Of a stretch of 64,000 bases of DNA, positions 8,337-17,964 are shown piece after piece. Origin of the DNA: Phycisphaerales bacterium (GTDB taxonomy: Bacteria > Planctomycetota > Phycisphaerae > Phycisphaerales > UBA1924); assembly GCA_947459215.1 (NCBI GenBank), contig CANHCQ010000014.1, positions 16,781 through 80,780 on the forward strand, written 5' to 3'. The position numbers and the translations under genes were made by a program. Every line of letters starts with the position of its first letter. The stretch's first letter is position 1. The notes below the pieces were generated by a model. The model did not search any database. It had not been told where the DNA came from and saw only the letters and a program-made list of their open reading frames with translations.

Positions 8337-10526
8337 ATGTCACGTTCGATCGCCGGGTTGCTCGGCGTTGTTCTGGCCACCATCCTGCTCGCGGCACCCG
8401 CGTTCGCCGGGCCGCGGAAGCACAGGGTCATCATCGTGGATTCGATCGGCACCCCGGCGGATCGCAACGACGTGCGAAGCAAGCTGCTTTCCACGGGCCT
8501 CTTTGAAGCCGTCGATCTCTTCGACGCCAGTATCGGCACGCCTTCGATCGCCGCCCTGCGCCCGTACGACGCGGCGCTGGTCACCAACTTGGGACCGTGG
8601 TCGGATCGCAACGCCCTCGGCAACGTGCTGAAGCAGTACGTTGACGAGGGTTTCGGGGTCGTGCAGACCACGTTTACCGTCAACGGCGTGCTGAACAGCG
8701 ACCTCGGCGGTGGGTGGGACGCCTCGTACCGGAGCATCGTCTTCAGTTCCACCGCCACGGGAACCGCCACCCTCGGCACGCTCGCCGATCCCAACCATCC
8801 CATCCTCAACGGTGTTTCCGTGTTCAACGGCGGGCAGTTCAGCTTACGCCCCAGCGGCACGACGCTGACGCCGGGCGCGACCCTCGTCGCCAGTTGGAGC
8901 GATGGCAAGCCCCTTGTCGCCGTCGGGCCCAAGATCAATCGCGCCGATCTGGGCTTCTATCCGGTCTCGTCGGACGTGCAAGGGGGCTACTGGGCTTCCA
9001 ACACCGACGGCGTCAAGCTGCTCGCCAACGCGCTGATGTACGTCATCCGACCCCGGATTCTCGTCGTCCACTCGTTCTTCCCCGCCGGAGCCGAGACCGA
9101 CGTCGTCGCCAAGCTCCGCTCCACCAATCTCTTCAGCGCCATCGACACCTTCAACGCCAAAGCGCTCGTCGGCTCGGATGCGCCGACGCTCGATGAACTC
9201 AAGCAGTACGACGCCGCCCTGGTCTCCAACGGCGATCCCTGGAAGAACCGCGACGCGCTGGGCAATGTGCTCGCCGACTACACCGATTGGGGTGGCGGCG
9301 TGGTGGTGACGACGTTTGCCAACGCCGGCGTCCCGAACAGCGACCTGGGCGGGCGCTTCAGCGGCGACTACCGCATCATCGAGTTTGGACCATCCGCATC
9401 CGGGGCGGCCACTCTCGGCTCGATCGTCTACTCGGAGCATCCCATCGTCGCCGGAGTCGCTTCGTTCGACGGCGGGCCGAACGCGCCCCGGCCGCTGGGC
9501 ACGAGCCTCGCCCCCGGTGGTCTTGTCATCGCCAACTGGTCCGACGGCAAGATCCTCGCGGCCGCCTCCACACGCCGCCACAACCGCGCCGACCTCGGCA
9601 TGTACCCGCCCTCGTCCGACGCTCGCACGGACCTTTGGGTCGCAGGCACCGACGGCGCCAGGCTCATGGCCAACGCGCTGCTGTACACCATCAGGCCCTA
9701 CGTCGGCATCGCCTTCTCACACTCTGAGCCGATCCCCGGCAACACCCGCACGAGGCTGCTCGCGTCGCGCCGATTCAGCGGCGTCACGCTCCTGTCGCCG
9801 CTCCAGAGCGCGACACCGAGCGTTGCCGCACTGCTGCCGTTCGGCACCGTCTTTGCGGCCAGCAACGCCAACTTCCTCGACGCCAACGCGGTCGGCAACA
9901 ACTTCGCCGACTATGTCGATGCGGGCGGCTCGGTGGTCCTGGGCGTCTTCAGCGTCACCAACAACGTCAACTTCGCCAACTCCCGCCCCCGCGGCCGCTG
10001 GATCACGCAGGGATACGACATCACCCCCGAAGGCGCGACCGCATCCAGCACTTCAACGGCGGCGTCGCTGGGGGCCTTCGTAGGACCGCTCCACCCCGTT
10101 CATCAGTTCGTCCGCCGCTTCGACGGCGGCGCAAGTGCGTTCCGACAGGGCAACAACCCCCTCCTGCGCGGCCGCCGCCTGCTGGAATGGTCCGACGGCA
10201 GAATGCTTGCCAGCCTGCATTCCTTCCGCCGCCGCGTCGATCTCGGGTTCCATCCCGGCTCGAGCGCGGAGATCGCCACTCTGTGGAACGTCCGCACCGA
10301 CGGCACCACCATCATCGCCAACGCTCTCCACTTCGCCGCGTTCATGAAGCCCTGCCCCGGCGATTTCAACGGCGACGGCTTCGTCGATGACACCGACTTC
10401 TCGCTCTTCGCGGGCTACTACGACACCCTGATCGAACCCCGCGGCGATCTGACCGGCGACAACAACACCGAGGACGCCGATTTTTCGGTCTTCGCCCAGA
10501 GTTACAACGAACTGCTCTGCCCCTGA
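8337..10526 (+). CDS. Secreted triple-repeat protein (GATase1/ThuA-like fold inferred) with GC-type dockerin
   Basis: 729 residues. Signal peptide 1-24 (AxA before Gly25). Three diverged repeats of about 215 residues start near 32, 240 and 455. Each begins with a beta strand, then 'D..DV..KL.ST.LF..VD.FDA', 'YDAALV.N..PW.DR.ALGN', 'YVD.G.GVV', later 'HPI..GV..F.GG' and 'NRADLGFYP.SSD'. The strand-helix rhythm and the 'exclude-and-decide' Asp/Gly patches resemble ThuA or class I amidotransferase folds, but no catalytic Cys-His pair is visible, so a binding role is likely. The dockerin (about 672-729) ends Leu-Cys-Pro. A close paralogue lies at 11982; the two flank an alpha/beta hydrolase. Confidence 0.75.
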   Translation: MSRSIAGLLGVVLATILLAAPAFAGPRKHRVIIVDSIGTPADRNDVRSKLLSTGLFEAVDLFDASIGTPSIAALRPYDAALVTNLGPWSDRNALGNVLKQYVDEGFGVVQTTFTVNGVLNSDLGGGWDASYRSIVFSSTATGTATLGTLADPNHPILNGVSVFNGGQFSLRPSGTTLTPGATLVASWSDGKPLVAVGPKINRADLGFYPVSSDVQGGYWASNTDGVKLLANALMYVIRPRILVVHSFFPAGAETDVVAKLRSTNLFSAIDTFNAKALVGSDAPTLDELKQYDAALVSNGDPWKNRDALGNVLADYTDWGGGVVVTTFANAGVPNSDLGGRFSGDYRIIEFGPSASGAATLGSIVYSEHPIVAGVASFDGGPNAPRPLGTSLAPGGLVIANWSDGKILAAASTRRHNRADLGMYPPSSDARTDLWVAGTDGARLMANALLYTIRPYVGIAFSHSEPIPGNTRTRLLASRRFSGVTLLSPLQSATPSVAALLPFGTVFAASNANFLDANAVGNNFADYVDAGGSVVLGVFSVTNNVNFANSRPRGRWITQGYDITPEGATASSTSTAASLGAFVGPLHPVHQFVRRFDGGASAFRQGNNPLLRGRRLLEWSDGRMLASLHSFRRRVDLGFHPGSSAEIATLWNVRTDGTTIIANALHFAAFMKPCPGDFNGDGFVDDTDFSLFAGYYDTLIEPRGDLTGDNNTEDADFSVFAQSYNELLCP

Positions 10527-10647
10527 GACTTGGTACGAAAACCAGATGAGTCCCACTCGCCCGGGTTATGGGACATCGGTGAACACGCGCGCTCACATCG
10601 CCCCGCCGACCGCCGCAATACTCGGGCTCTTGGGTCGATAGACGAAC

Positions 10648-11781
10648 ATGTGCCGCTGCTTCGCAACCATCTGTTTCCTCACCCTGCCCGCGAGTGCCCA
10701 GCTCGGTCAAGCGCTCCCACCCTGCATCTCCGCCCCCGGCGGCACGCCCCGCGTTGCCGACGTCACCATCCCACAGCAAGGCGGCGGCACGCTCACCGCG
10801 AAAGTCTTTGCGCCCGAAGCATCGCTCCAGATCGCGCCCTGCCCCTGCATCACCATGCTCCCCGGCGGCGGCGCCGGCATCAGCAGCGTTGAGTGGGCCG
10901 CCAACCAGCTCGCCCGCAACGGCTACGTCGTCATCATCACGCTTCCCGCCAGCGGCGGCAGCGTCGCGTCGTACAACACCGCCGCGAAGAGCGGCATCGA
11001 TTTTCTGCAATCCGCATCCAATCCATTCCGCGCCGGCACCGACATCACCCGCGTCGGCGGCGCGGGCTGGTCGCTCGGTGCTCGCGCTCTCACGCGCACG
11101 CAGGACGAAGACCCGCGCCTCGATGCCATCGTTGCCTGGGACAATCTCGCCGTCAGCGAGACCGGTGACGCCGGCTCACCGCAGACCAACTGCAACTCCG
11201 TTCCCAACCCAGTCCGCACGCCCCGCGTGCCCGCGCTCGGCCAGGCCTCGGACAACACCTGCGCCCAGAACGGCATCGACGCCAAGAAGACCGCGTGGAC
11301 ATGGTGGCGACAGAACAACATCCCCGCGTACGAGATTGTCTTCGCGAATTCCAATCACTTCTGGTGGTCCGGCAACGCGAGCACGACGCAGAACGCTCTC
11401 GCGTCGTACTACACGCTCGCGTGGTTCGATCGCTGGCTGAAGAACGATCCGTCGGCCCGGGCCCGCCTGATGGACACCACGCCCTCAAGCGCCGCACCCA
11501 ACATCGCCTGGTCGAGCAACTGGGGCTCGCTGCTCTCGCCGAGCTTCCGCTCCGCCGCGTTCTTCGACGGCATCGACTGCCCCGACCTTCGCGCCGGCTG
11601 CTCGTTCTGTGCCGCCGATCTCAGCGGCGACCGCGTCGTCGATGACGCCGACTTTGTGCTCTTCGCCGCCGCGTACGAGAACCTGTTCGACCTCACCGGC
11701 GACCTCAACGCCGACGGCGTGACCGACGACGCCGACTTCCCAATCTTCGCTCAAAGTTACGACGCGCTCCTGTGTCCGTGA
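10648..11781 (+). CDS. Secreted alpha/beta hydrolase (dienelactone-hydrolase/PETase-like) with GC-type dockerin
   Basis: 377 residues. Short signal peptide, cut after 'LPASA' (about 17). The oxyanion strip 'LPGGGAG' (71-77), nucleophile elbow G140-W141-S142-L143-G144 and a late His (H237, 'ANSNHFWW') give the serine hydrolase triad, with an Asp between. Overall this resembles polyester- or cutinase-type and dienelactone-hydrolase-like enzymes; the substrate is unknown. The dockerin (about 318-377) has a short linker ('FDLTGDLN') and ends Leu-Cys-Pro. ATG at 10648 gives the signal peptide directly. It is sandwiched between two paralogous triple-repeat proteins, suggesting they act on one surface assembly (inference). 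Confidence 0.85.
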   Translation: MCRCFATICFLTLPASAQLGQALPPCISAPGGTPRVADVTIPQQGGGTLTAKVFAPEASLQIAPCPCITMLPGGGAGISSVEWAANQLARNGYVVIITLPASGGSVASYNTAAKSGIDFLQSASNPFRAGTDITRVGGAGWSLGARALTRTQDEDPRLDAIVAWDNLAVSETGDAGSPQTNCNSVPNPVRTPRVPALGQASDNTCAQNGIDAKKTAWTWWRQNNIPAYEIVFANSNHFWWSGNASTTQNALASYYTLAWFDRWLKNDPSARARLMDTTPSSAAPNIAWSSNWGSLLSPSFRSAAFFDGIDCPDLRAGCSFCAADLSGDRVVDDADFVLFAAAYENLFDLTGDLNADGVTDDADFPIFAQSYDALLCP

Positions 11782-11981
11782 GTTCTGGCATGCCCCGCGT
11801 CTTGAGACTCAGGATCATGCCGGAATACACGGTGGGTGTTCGGGGTTCGTCGATCCGTGCCTCACGCAAGGCCTCCGACAATTGTCGCACCGCGACAAAG
11901 GCGCATCACGCGAATAGCATCACTTGAGCGGGTCCGCATCGCGGGCCAACTGGCGAGCGGCGGCCCCTCCACCAATTCAAC

Positions 11982-14255
11982 ATGGGGGTTGCCATGCTCC
12001 CGAACATGCTCCCGAATCGATCTTGCCTGAGCGGTGTTGTTTACATTCGCCCGGTGCAAGCGCGCTGGGCGGCGGTTCTACGTTTGCTGCTCTGTCTCGC
12101 GCTCTTGCTTGGATGGTGCTCCGGGCCGGATGCTGGCGCTGGGTACCGAAGGCCCAACATTCTGATCGTTCACTCCTCGACGTACGCGTGGGATGTTCAG
12201 GACAAGCTCGTGTCGTCGGGGCAGTTCGGAACAATCGCGATGGTTGATGCCCGGGCGGCGACGCCGACGCCGGCGATGCTCCGCGCGTACGACGCCGTGC
12301 TGGTCTTCTCGGATGGGCAGTTTCTCGATCCCGCCACGCTGGGCAACAACCTCGCCGACTACGTGGACGAGGGCGGCGGCGTGGTGAACGCCGCATTCTC
12401 GATCAGCAGCTCATACCCGATCTCCGGCCGCTGGACGTCGGGCTACGCCTGCATCGTCGCGAACAGCGTCATCGCTCCGCTCGTACCCGCGTCGCTCGAC
12501 CTTGCGTCGATCACCGATCAGTACCACCCGATGCTGCTCGGCGTCGGATCGTTCTTCGGCGGTTCGCGCTCGTTCCACATGAGCCAGAGCAATGTGGTGC
12601 CGGGTGCCACGATCGTCGCGAAGTGGACCGACAGCAGCATTCTCGCGGCCGCCGGCCCGCTGCCGGGCCGAGCGGACCTCAACTTCTATCCGCCCTCCGC
12701 GGATGCCCGTGCGGACTTCTGGGATCCCACCACCGACGGCGTCAAGCTGATGGCCAACGCGCTGCTGTACGTCTGCCGCCCGCGCGTGCTGATCGCAGCG
12801 GCGCCCAGCACCGCGTCGTGGATAGACAACGTCCGTTCCACGCTGAAGGCCACGCAGGTCCTCGGCATCATCGACACGTTCAACGTCAACACGGGCACAC
12901 CCACGCTCTCGCAACTCGGCGGCTACGACGCCGTCCTGTTCTTCTCTGACTCGTTGCTGCAGAACCCGACGGCCACGGGTGATGCGCTGGCCGATTACGT
13001 CGACGCCGGCGGCGGAGTCGTGAGTGCCGTCTTCGCGACCAGTGCCGGCTACAGCGGGGCCCGCCCACTCGGTCGCTGGCCCGTCGCCTACGAACTCATC
13101 ACGGGCAACCTCGGCCAGGCCTCGGGCGCCGCTCAGACGCTGGGCACCGTGATATACCCCTTGCACCCAACCATGCGCGGCGTCACATCCTTCAACGGCG
13201 GCTCGTCTTCCTATCGCACCGCCACCATGCTGCTGAACCCCGGCGCATTCAACATCGCGCAGTGGAGCGACGGACGCCCACTGGTCGTCGCCTCGACTCG
13301 CTTCCACAATCGCGCGGATCTGGGCTTCTTCCCGCCCAATAGCGCCGTGCGGTCCGACCTCTGGCTCGCCAGCACCGACGGCGGGAAGATCATGGCCAAC
13401 GCGCTGCTCTACACCGTCAAGCCCTACGTCGGGGTCTTCCACGCGGACTCCAACGGCCCGGACACCGTAAGCTGGCTGCAGGCCAGCCGACGCTACAGCG
13501 GAGTCGGCGGTTCGTTCATCTCACCGTTCGACCCTGTCTTCGTGCCCCTGCCGGACCTGAGGCCGTTCCACGCGATCGTCGCCTTCTCCGGCAACTACGG
13601 TTTCGCGGACCCGGCCCGCGTCGGCAACTGGCTCGCCGACTTCGTCGATGCCGGCGGCGGCGTTGTCATCGCGATGCCCTCCAACGTGAACTCTGGATAC
13701 TCCTACCGCCCCGGCGGGCGCTGGGTCAGTAGCGGCTACGACATCGTCCCCAGTGATGCTCTCCCCAACTACACCTGCGCCGGGCCTCGCACCTTCCTCG
13801 GCGCTCTGCCCGAGCCGAACCATCCCATCGCATCGTTTGTCCGCTGGTTCGACGGCGGCACACGGAGCTGCCGCGCCCTGTCCAGCCCGCTTCTGCGCGG
13901 CCGCACGATTCTGAACTGGAGCGACGGACGCATGCTCGCAAGCGTCCACAACTTCCGCAAGCGTGCCGACCTGGGCTTCGACCAGAACACCTCGCCCATG
14001 CCCGGCGAAGACTGGAACCCTCGCAGCGATGGCGGCCGGATCATCGCCAACGCCGTGGACTACACCATCTTCAACGAACCCTGTCCGGGCGACTTCAACG
14101 GCGACGGCCAGGTCGATGACACCGACTTTGTCCTCTTCGCCGGCTACTACAACGAACTCCTTGACCCGCGGGGCGACCTGAGCGGCGACAATCAGTCTGA
14201 CGACACCGACTTCGTGACCTTCGCCACCAGCTACAACGCCCTTTTGTGCCCCTAG
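11982..14255 (+). CDS. Secreted triple-repeat protein, paralogue of the 8337 gene, with GC-type dockerin
   Basis: 757 residues. A long basic N-region precedes a hydrophobic core ('LRLLLCLALLLGWCSG'), so translation may start at 11982 or at the Met codons at 11994 or 12006. Three repeats begin near residues 60, 267 and 483 with the same elements as the 8337 protein: 'DV..KL.S', 'YDAVL.FSD', 'LADYVD.GGGVV', 'GRW', 'HP...GV.SF.GG', 'NRADLGF.P'. No catalytic residues stand out. The dockerin (about 695-757) ends Leu-Cys-Pro, and its 'DPRGDLSGDN' linker is nearly that of the paralogue ('EPRGDLTGDN'). The pair therefore duplicated as whole genes, dockerin included. Confidence 0.75.
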   Translation: MGVAMLPNMLPNRSCLSGVVYIRPVQARWAAVLRLLLCLALLLGWCSGPDAGAGYRRPNILIVHSSTYAWDVQDKLVSSGQFGTIAMVDARAATPTPAMLRAYDAVLVFSDGQFLDPATLGNNLADYVDEGGGVVNAAFSISSSYPISGRWTSGYACIVANSVIAPLVPASLDLASITDQYHPMLLGVGSFFGGSRSFHMSQSNVVPGATIVAKWTDSSILAAAGPLPGRADLNFYPPSADARADFWDPTTDGVKLMANALLYVCRPRVLIAAAPSTASWIDNVRSTLKATQVLGIIDTFNVNTGTPTLSQLGGYDAVLFFSDSLLQNPTATGDALADYVDAGGGVVSAVFATSAGYSGARPLGRWPVAYELITGNLGQASGAAQTLGTVIYPLHPTMRGVTSFNGGSSSYRTATMLLNPGAFNIAQWSDGRPLVVASTRFHNRADLGFFPPNSAVRSDLWLASTDGGKIMANALLYTVKPYVGVFHADSNGPDTVSWLQASRRYSGVGGSFISPFDPVFVPLPDLRPFHAIVAFSGNYGFADPARVGNWLADFVDAGGGVVIAMPSNVNSGYSYRPGGRWVSSGYDIVPSDALPNYTCAGPRTFLGALPEPNHPIASFVRWFDGGTRSCRALSSPLLRGRTILNWSDGRMLASVHNFRKRADLGFDQNTSPMPGEDWNPRSDGGRIIANAVDYTIFNEPCPGDFNGDGQVDDTDFVLFAGYYNELLDPRGDLSGDNQSDDTDFVTFATSYNALLCP

Positions 14256-14450
14256 GCTGGTCCGAACGGCCCCTCGGATGGTCTTTGTTCGGAATCGTGT
14301 GCTGCGGGCGTTTTTCGGTTGGCTTTCTCGCGTCTTCTCGGTAGCCTGTGAGGGTCTGGGCGGCGCACTGCCGCTTGTATCTAGAAGGTGCCCCGCATGT
14401 CGCGGGTTCTTGAATCACACCGGGTCCGCCCGGCCGAAAGGGGAACTGAG

Positions 14451-14867
14451 ATGCGTTCCACGAAGTTTGCCGCTGCCGTTGCTCTGAGCCTCCTGGCCTC
14501 CGCCGCTTCGGCTCAGTACACGATCAAGTCCTCTGTCATCGCCGGCGGCGGCGGACAGAACGCCACGGGTGGTCAGTACACCCTCAGCGGCACCATCGGT
14601 CAGGCCGCCGCCTTCAGCTCCCCGTTCGCTACCGGCGGGAACTACAGCCACGCCGCGGGTTTCTGGTTGACCGTCGGCAATTGCCCGGCGGACTTCAACA
14701 GCGACGGCGTGGTGGATGACCTCGACTTCCAGGTCTTCACCGGCGCTTATGACGCACTCGTCGTCCCGCCCGCCAATCCCATTTGTGATATCAACGGCGA
14801 CAACCTCGTCGACGACAACGACTTCCAGATCTTCGTCGTCGCCTACAACGACCTCCTCTGCCCGTAA
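14451..14867 (+). CDS. Small secreted protein with GC-type dockerin
   Basis: 138 residues. Signal peptide 1-21 ('LSLLASAASA' then Gln). The mature N-terminal part is only about 55 residues ('YTIKSSVIAGGGGQNATGGQ', 'LSGTIGQAA', 'YSHAAGFW'), a motif found in many planctomycete and other exported proteins with choice-of-anchor ends. The dockerin covers about 76-138 with linker 'VVPPANPICDING', ending Leu-Cys-Pro. An AGGGGA ribosome site 8 bases upstream selects ATG 14451 over a GTG at 14388. With almost no cargo, it is a minimal carrier of the tag. Function unknown. Confidence 0.85.
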   Translation: MRSTKFAAAVALSLLASAASAQYTIKSSVIAGGGGQNATGGQYTLSGTIGQAAAFSSPFATGGNYSHAAGFWLTVGNCPADFNSDGVVDDLDFQVFTGAYDALVVPPANPICDINGDNLVDDNDFQIFVVAYNDLLCP

Positions 14868-14901
14868 TCCGATCGAGCTCAAACGATCGAACACATCCGA
14901 A

Positions 14902-14928
14902 CGCAGCCGCTCCCGCGGCTGCGATTTT
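14902..14928 (+). terminator. Intrinsic terminator after the small dockerin gene
   Basis: A perfect 9-bp stem (14902-14910 with 14915-14923) with a TCCC loop, then A and four T. It lies 35 bases after the stop at 14867. Confidence 0.85.
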
Positions 14929-15084
14929 CATTTTGGATCGCGATGCTCCCTCATCCCATCCCCGCATCAGCTCCGATAAGTCCATTCCGATCTCACGCTC
15001 TCTCTCATAAATCGCTGCGGCGTCGGGCCGCCGGTTCCGCTCCTAGGGGCGGCAGAAGACCGGATCCGAAAGAGAGCCCGCGGG

Positions 15085-17721
15085 ATGTTGAAATCAATCA
15101 TGCGCCGCTTCGTTCTTGCGTCCGTCGCACTCGCGACGGCGCTGGGCGCTCACGCGCGGGCCGATGAGATCGTCGCGCCCAACGCATCCGCGGCGGCCGA
15201 AGGCTCCGGCGGACTCTCGACTTCCCTCAGTTCCGGCGCACGCACGCTGCAGTGGATCATCGCCCGCTCGCAGCTGGCCTCGATCCCCGTCGGCTCGGTC
15301 ATCACCGGCATCGCCTACCGACTCGACGCCGGTCAGGCAACCTGGCCCACAAGCAACACGACCGCGACGCAGTACGACATCACCATCGGCTCGTCGCTCT
15401 ACCCGCCCGCCAGCGCCAGCGCGACGTTCGCCGCCAACGCCGCTCCCGACACCGTCACCGCCCGCAGCGGCCCGCTGCTCATCAGCGCCGGCGCGTTCCC
15501 CGGCTCACCCGCTTCACCCAACGCCTTCGCCGCGTTCATCCCCTTCACCAACCGCTTCGTCTACACCGGCGGCGACCTCTGCATCACGCTCCGCCACTCC
15601 GGGTTCCCCGGGATCGCCGTCGCCGGATTCGCCGACGCCATCACCACCAGCGACCCGCTCTCGGCCAACGTCGTCGCGCTCGCCGACTTCTCGTCCTCCA
15701 CCGCCACTGTCGGCGCCAAGACCAACGCCCCGGTCCTCCGCATCCGCTACGCCCCGCCCGACAACTACAGCCGCGCCTATCCGCCCCTGGACCAGCTCGA
15801 CGGCGACGACACCTTCCTCCTCACCCCCTTCCAGACCACCGCCCGCACCACGCAGGTCGTGTACGACGCCAGCGAACTGGTGCACATCCCCAAGGGCAGC
15901 CTCATTCAGGGCCTGGGCTTCCGGCTCGAACCCAGCGGCGTCACCGCGCCGGTGAACGCCATCGGCACGACCAACTTCCAGATCGAGTTGGCTCGCTCCC
16001 CCCGCTCGCCCGACGCCATGAGCCTCACCGTTGCCAACAACGAGGTCGCCGCCGACCGCACCATCGTCCGCACCGGTGCCCTCGCCATCCCCGCCAACGC
16101 CTTCCTCGACACCGGCATCGCCCCCAAGGCCTACACCTTCAAGGTTCTCTTCGACAAGCCCTACGAGTACCGCGGCGGACACCTCTCGGTCGTCATCCGA
16201 CACAACGGGTTCCCCAACACCATCGGCATCGGCGCCAATTCGGTCGATTTCATCTCCGGCGCGCGCGCCGGCTTCCAGACCGGCTTCAGCGCCACGTCGC
16301 ACGTCTTCGTCACCGCCAACGTCCCCTCGCTCGAACTCATCTTCGACGCCGCCACCCAATCGCCTTCCAACTGGGTGACCGAGGAGCCCAATGCCGCACT
16401 CCCGCTCTTCGGCACCTCCGGCGGCGTGATCCAAGTCGCCATCGCGCCGGACGAACTCCTCGCCGCCCGTCCCGGCTCGATCATCCAGGGACTCACCTTC
16501 CGCCAAGGCGACGGCCCGCTGGGCACCAACGCCTTCCCCGACAGCGCCGACCTCGTCTTCACCCGCTTCGACGTCACCGTGCAGCAATCCGCCCGCACGC
16601 CGAGCAATCTGTCCACCAGCTTCGCAACGAATGCCGGGCCCGGCGCGGTGCTGGTGCGCTCCGGCCCGTTCGTGATGAGCCGCCAGTGGTTTCCCGGCGG
16701 CTCGCCCGAGGGCACGCCCCAGCGCTTCGGCCGCAACATCCCCTTCAGCCGCCCCTACTCCTACCCCGGCGGCACGCTGCTCGTCACCATCCGCTACAGC
16801 CTCGCCAACCCGGCGACCATGCAGGCCGATGCCGTCGCCAAGGACACGCCCGATGGCGGATGGGGCACCCGCATCGCCGCCATCACCAGCACCGTCAGCC
16901 CCGACGCCACGCTCGGCAATCGCACCAACGTCCCGGTCACGAAACTCTTCTTCACGCCCGTCCTCGACATGACGGCGTCGCTGGCCACGACCCAGGGCAA
17001 CGGCGGCCTGAACACCCTCGTGCAGTCAGAATCCCGCACCTATCAGTCCGTGCTCTCCGATCAGGTCTTCGAATCCATCCCCTACAACGCCACCTTCTCC
17101 GGCTTGCTCTTCCGCGCGTATGCCAACGAGGCCACTTGGCCGCTGAACGACGCCAACTTCTCCCTCTACGGCGTCGAGATGGGCGTCGCCAACACCAGCC
17201 CCGCGTTCATGAGCAGCACCTTCGCCGAGAACGTCGGCGGCCTGGCAGTGCAGACCCGCGTCGGCCCGCTCAGCGTCGATGCCATGCGCGTCCGCTACGA
17301 GTCGCCGCTCGCGCCACCCGCGCTCTTCATCGACTTCAACCGCCCGTGGCAGAACTACGGCAAGGGCGTCTACTTCACCATCCGCCACAGCGGCAGCGGG
17401 ACCACCCCCGTCTTCCTCGACACGGTCATCGACTCCTTTGGCCTCGGCTCGCTCTTCCAGGGCTGGTACGCCGGAGGCTTCGCCGCCACCGTCGGCACAT
17501 CCACCAACAACGTCCCCGTCCCCCGCTTTGTCTACCTCGTCCGCCCCTGCGCTGGCGACTTCAACTACGACGGCTTCGTGGACGACCAGGACTTCACGCA
17601 GTTCGTCAATGCGTACGACTTCCTGCTCACCCCGACCTGCGACCTCAACGGCGACCTCATCACCGACGACAACGACTTCTCCGTCTTCATCCAGAACTAC
17701 GACTTCCTGTTCTGCCCGTAA
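15085..17721 (+). CDS. Secreted four-repeat beta-rich protein with GC-type dockerin
   Basis: 878 residues. Signal peptide 1-27 ('LASVALATALGAHARA' then Asp-Glu). Four diverged modules of about 190-200 residues start near 29, 231, 435 and 630. Each has 'R..Q.V.....L.SIP.GS.I.GL.FR.......WP', a 'F..NV...TV.VRSGPL' segment and 'F..PY.Y.GG.L.ITIRHSG'. This pattern is common in planctomycete exported proteins and looks like a carbohydrate- or matrix-binding beta sandwich, but I do not know a named family. The dockerin (about 817-878) ends Phe-Cys-Pro. No ribosome site is obvious. It is the last of the run of consecutive dockerin genes and is followed by a terminator. Confidence 0.8.
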   Translation: MLKSIMRRFVLASVALATALGAHARADEIVAPNASAAAEGSGGLSTSLSSGARTLQWIIARSQLASIPVGSVITGIAYRLDAGQATWPTSNTTATQYDITIGSSLYPPASASATFAANAAPDTVTARSGPLLISAGAFPGSPASPNAFAAFIPFTNRFVYTGGDLCITLRHSGFPGIAVAGFADAITTSDPLSANVVALADFSSSTATVGAKTNAPVLRIRYAPPDNYSRAYPPLDQLDGDDTFLLTPFQTTARTTQVVYDASELVHIPKGSLIQGLGFRLEPSGVTAPVNAIGTTNFQIELARSPRSPDAMSLTVANNEVAADRTIVRTGALAIPANAFLDTGIAPKAYTFKVLFDKPYEYRGGHLSVVIRHNGFPNTIGIGANSVDFISGARAGFQTGFSATSHVFVTANVPSLELIFDAATQSPSNWVTEEPNAALPLFGTSGGVIQVAIAPDELLAARPGSIIQGLTFRQGDGPLGTNAFPDSADLVFTRFDVTVQQSARTPSNLSTSFATNAGPGAVLVRSGPFVMSRQWFPGGSPEGTPQRFGRNIPFSRPYSYPGGTLLVTIRYSLANPATMQADAVAKDTPDGGWGTRIAAITSTVSPDATLGNRTNVPVTKLFFTPVLDMTASLATTQGNGGLNTLVQSESRTYQSVLSDQVFESIPYNATFSGLLFRAYANEATWPLNDANFSLYGVEMGVANTSPAFMSSTFAENVGGLAVQTRVGPLSVDAMRVRYESPLAPPALFIDFNRPWQNYGKGVYFTIRHSGSGTTPVFLDTVIDSFGLGSLFQGWYAGGFAATVGTSTNNVPVPRFVYLVRPCAGDFNYDGFVDDQDFTQFVNAYDFLLTPTCDLNGDLITDDNDFSVFIQNYDFLFCP

Positions 17722-17774
17722 CCCCCACCCCGAAGCCTCCGCCGGTGCGCCCCCGCAACGCACCGGCCGATCCC

Positions 17775-17806
17775 GCGGCACCGCAGCAATGCGGTGCCGC
17801 TGTTTT
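17775..17806 (+). terminator. Intrinsic terminator closing the dockerin cluster
   Basis: A perfect 11-bp stem (17775-17785 with 17790-17800) closed by a GCAA tetraloop and followed by TGTTTT. It lies 53 bases after the stop at 17721. Confidence 0.9.
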
Positions 17807-17813
17807 CTTGATC

Positions 17814-17964
17814 CAGCTAGGACCGGCCTCCGGCCGGTCTTCCAGTCACCTTTGGTGCCATCAGTCCGCGGCTGCTCAGAGCCGCGCGACTGATGCGTCT
17901 GCAAGCCCCGCGCCCATTCCACCCCGCATCAGTCGCGCCGCAGAGCCGGCGGACTGATGGCACC
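17814..17964. repeat. Composite palindromic repeat (families A and B), with family B bounded by 16-bp inverted repeats
   Basis: Family A palindrome (17814-17843): a 'TAGGACCGGCC' start, a self-complementary GACCGGCC/GGCCGGTC core, then TTCC. It is followed by a 111-bp element (17854-17964) with perfect 16-bp terminal inverted repeats (17854-17869 with 17949-17964). Inside, two hairpin units each begin CATCAGTC and end GACTGATG. Copies recur at 21421-21565 and 50246-50394. This is REP/BIME-like; no open reading frame belongs to it. Confidence 0.85.

Noticed and set aside
17814..17964. CRISPR or insertion sequence
   Set aside because: Palindromes are few per locus, not regularly spaced, and no transposase gene is present.
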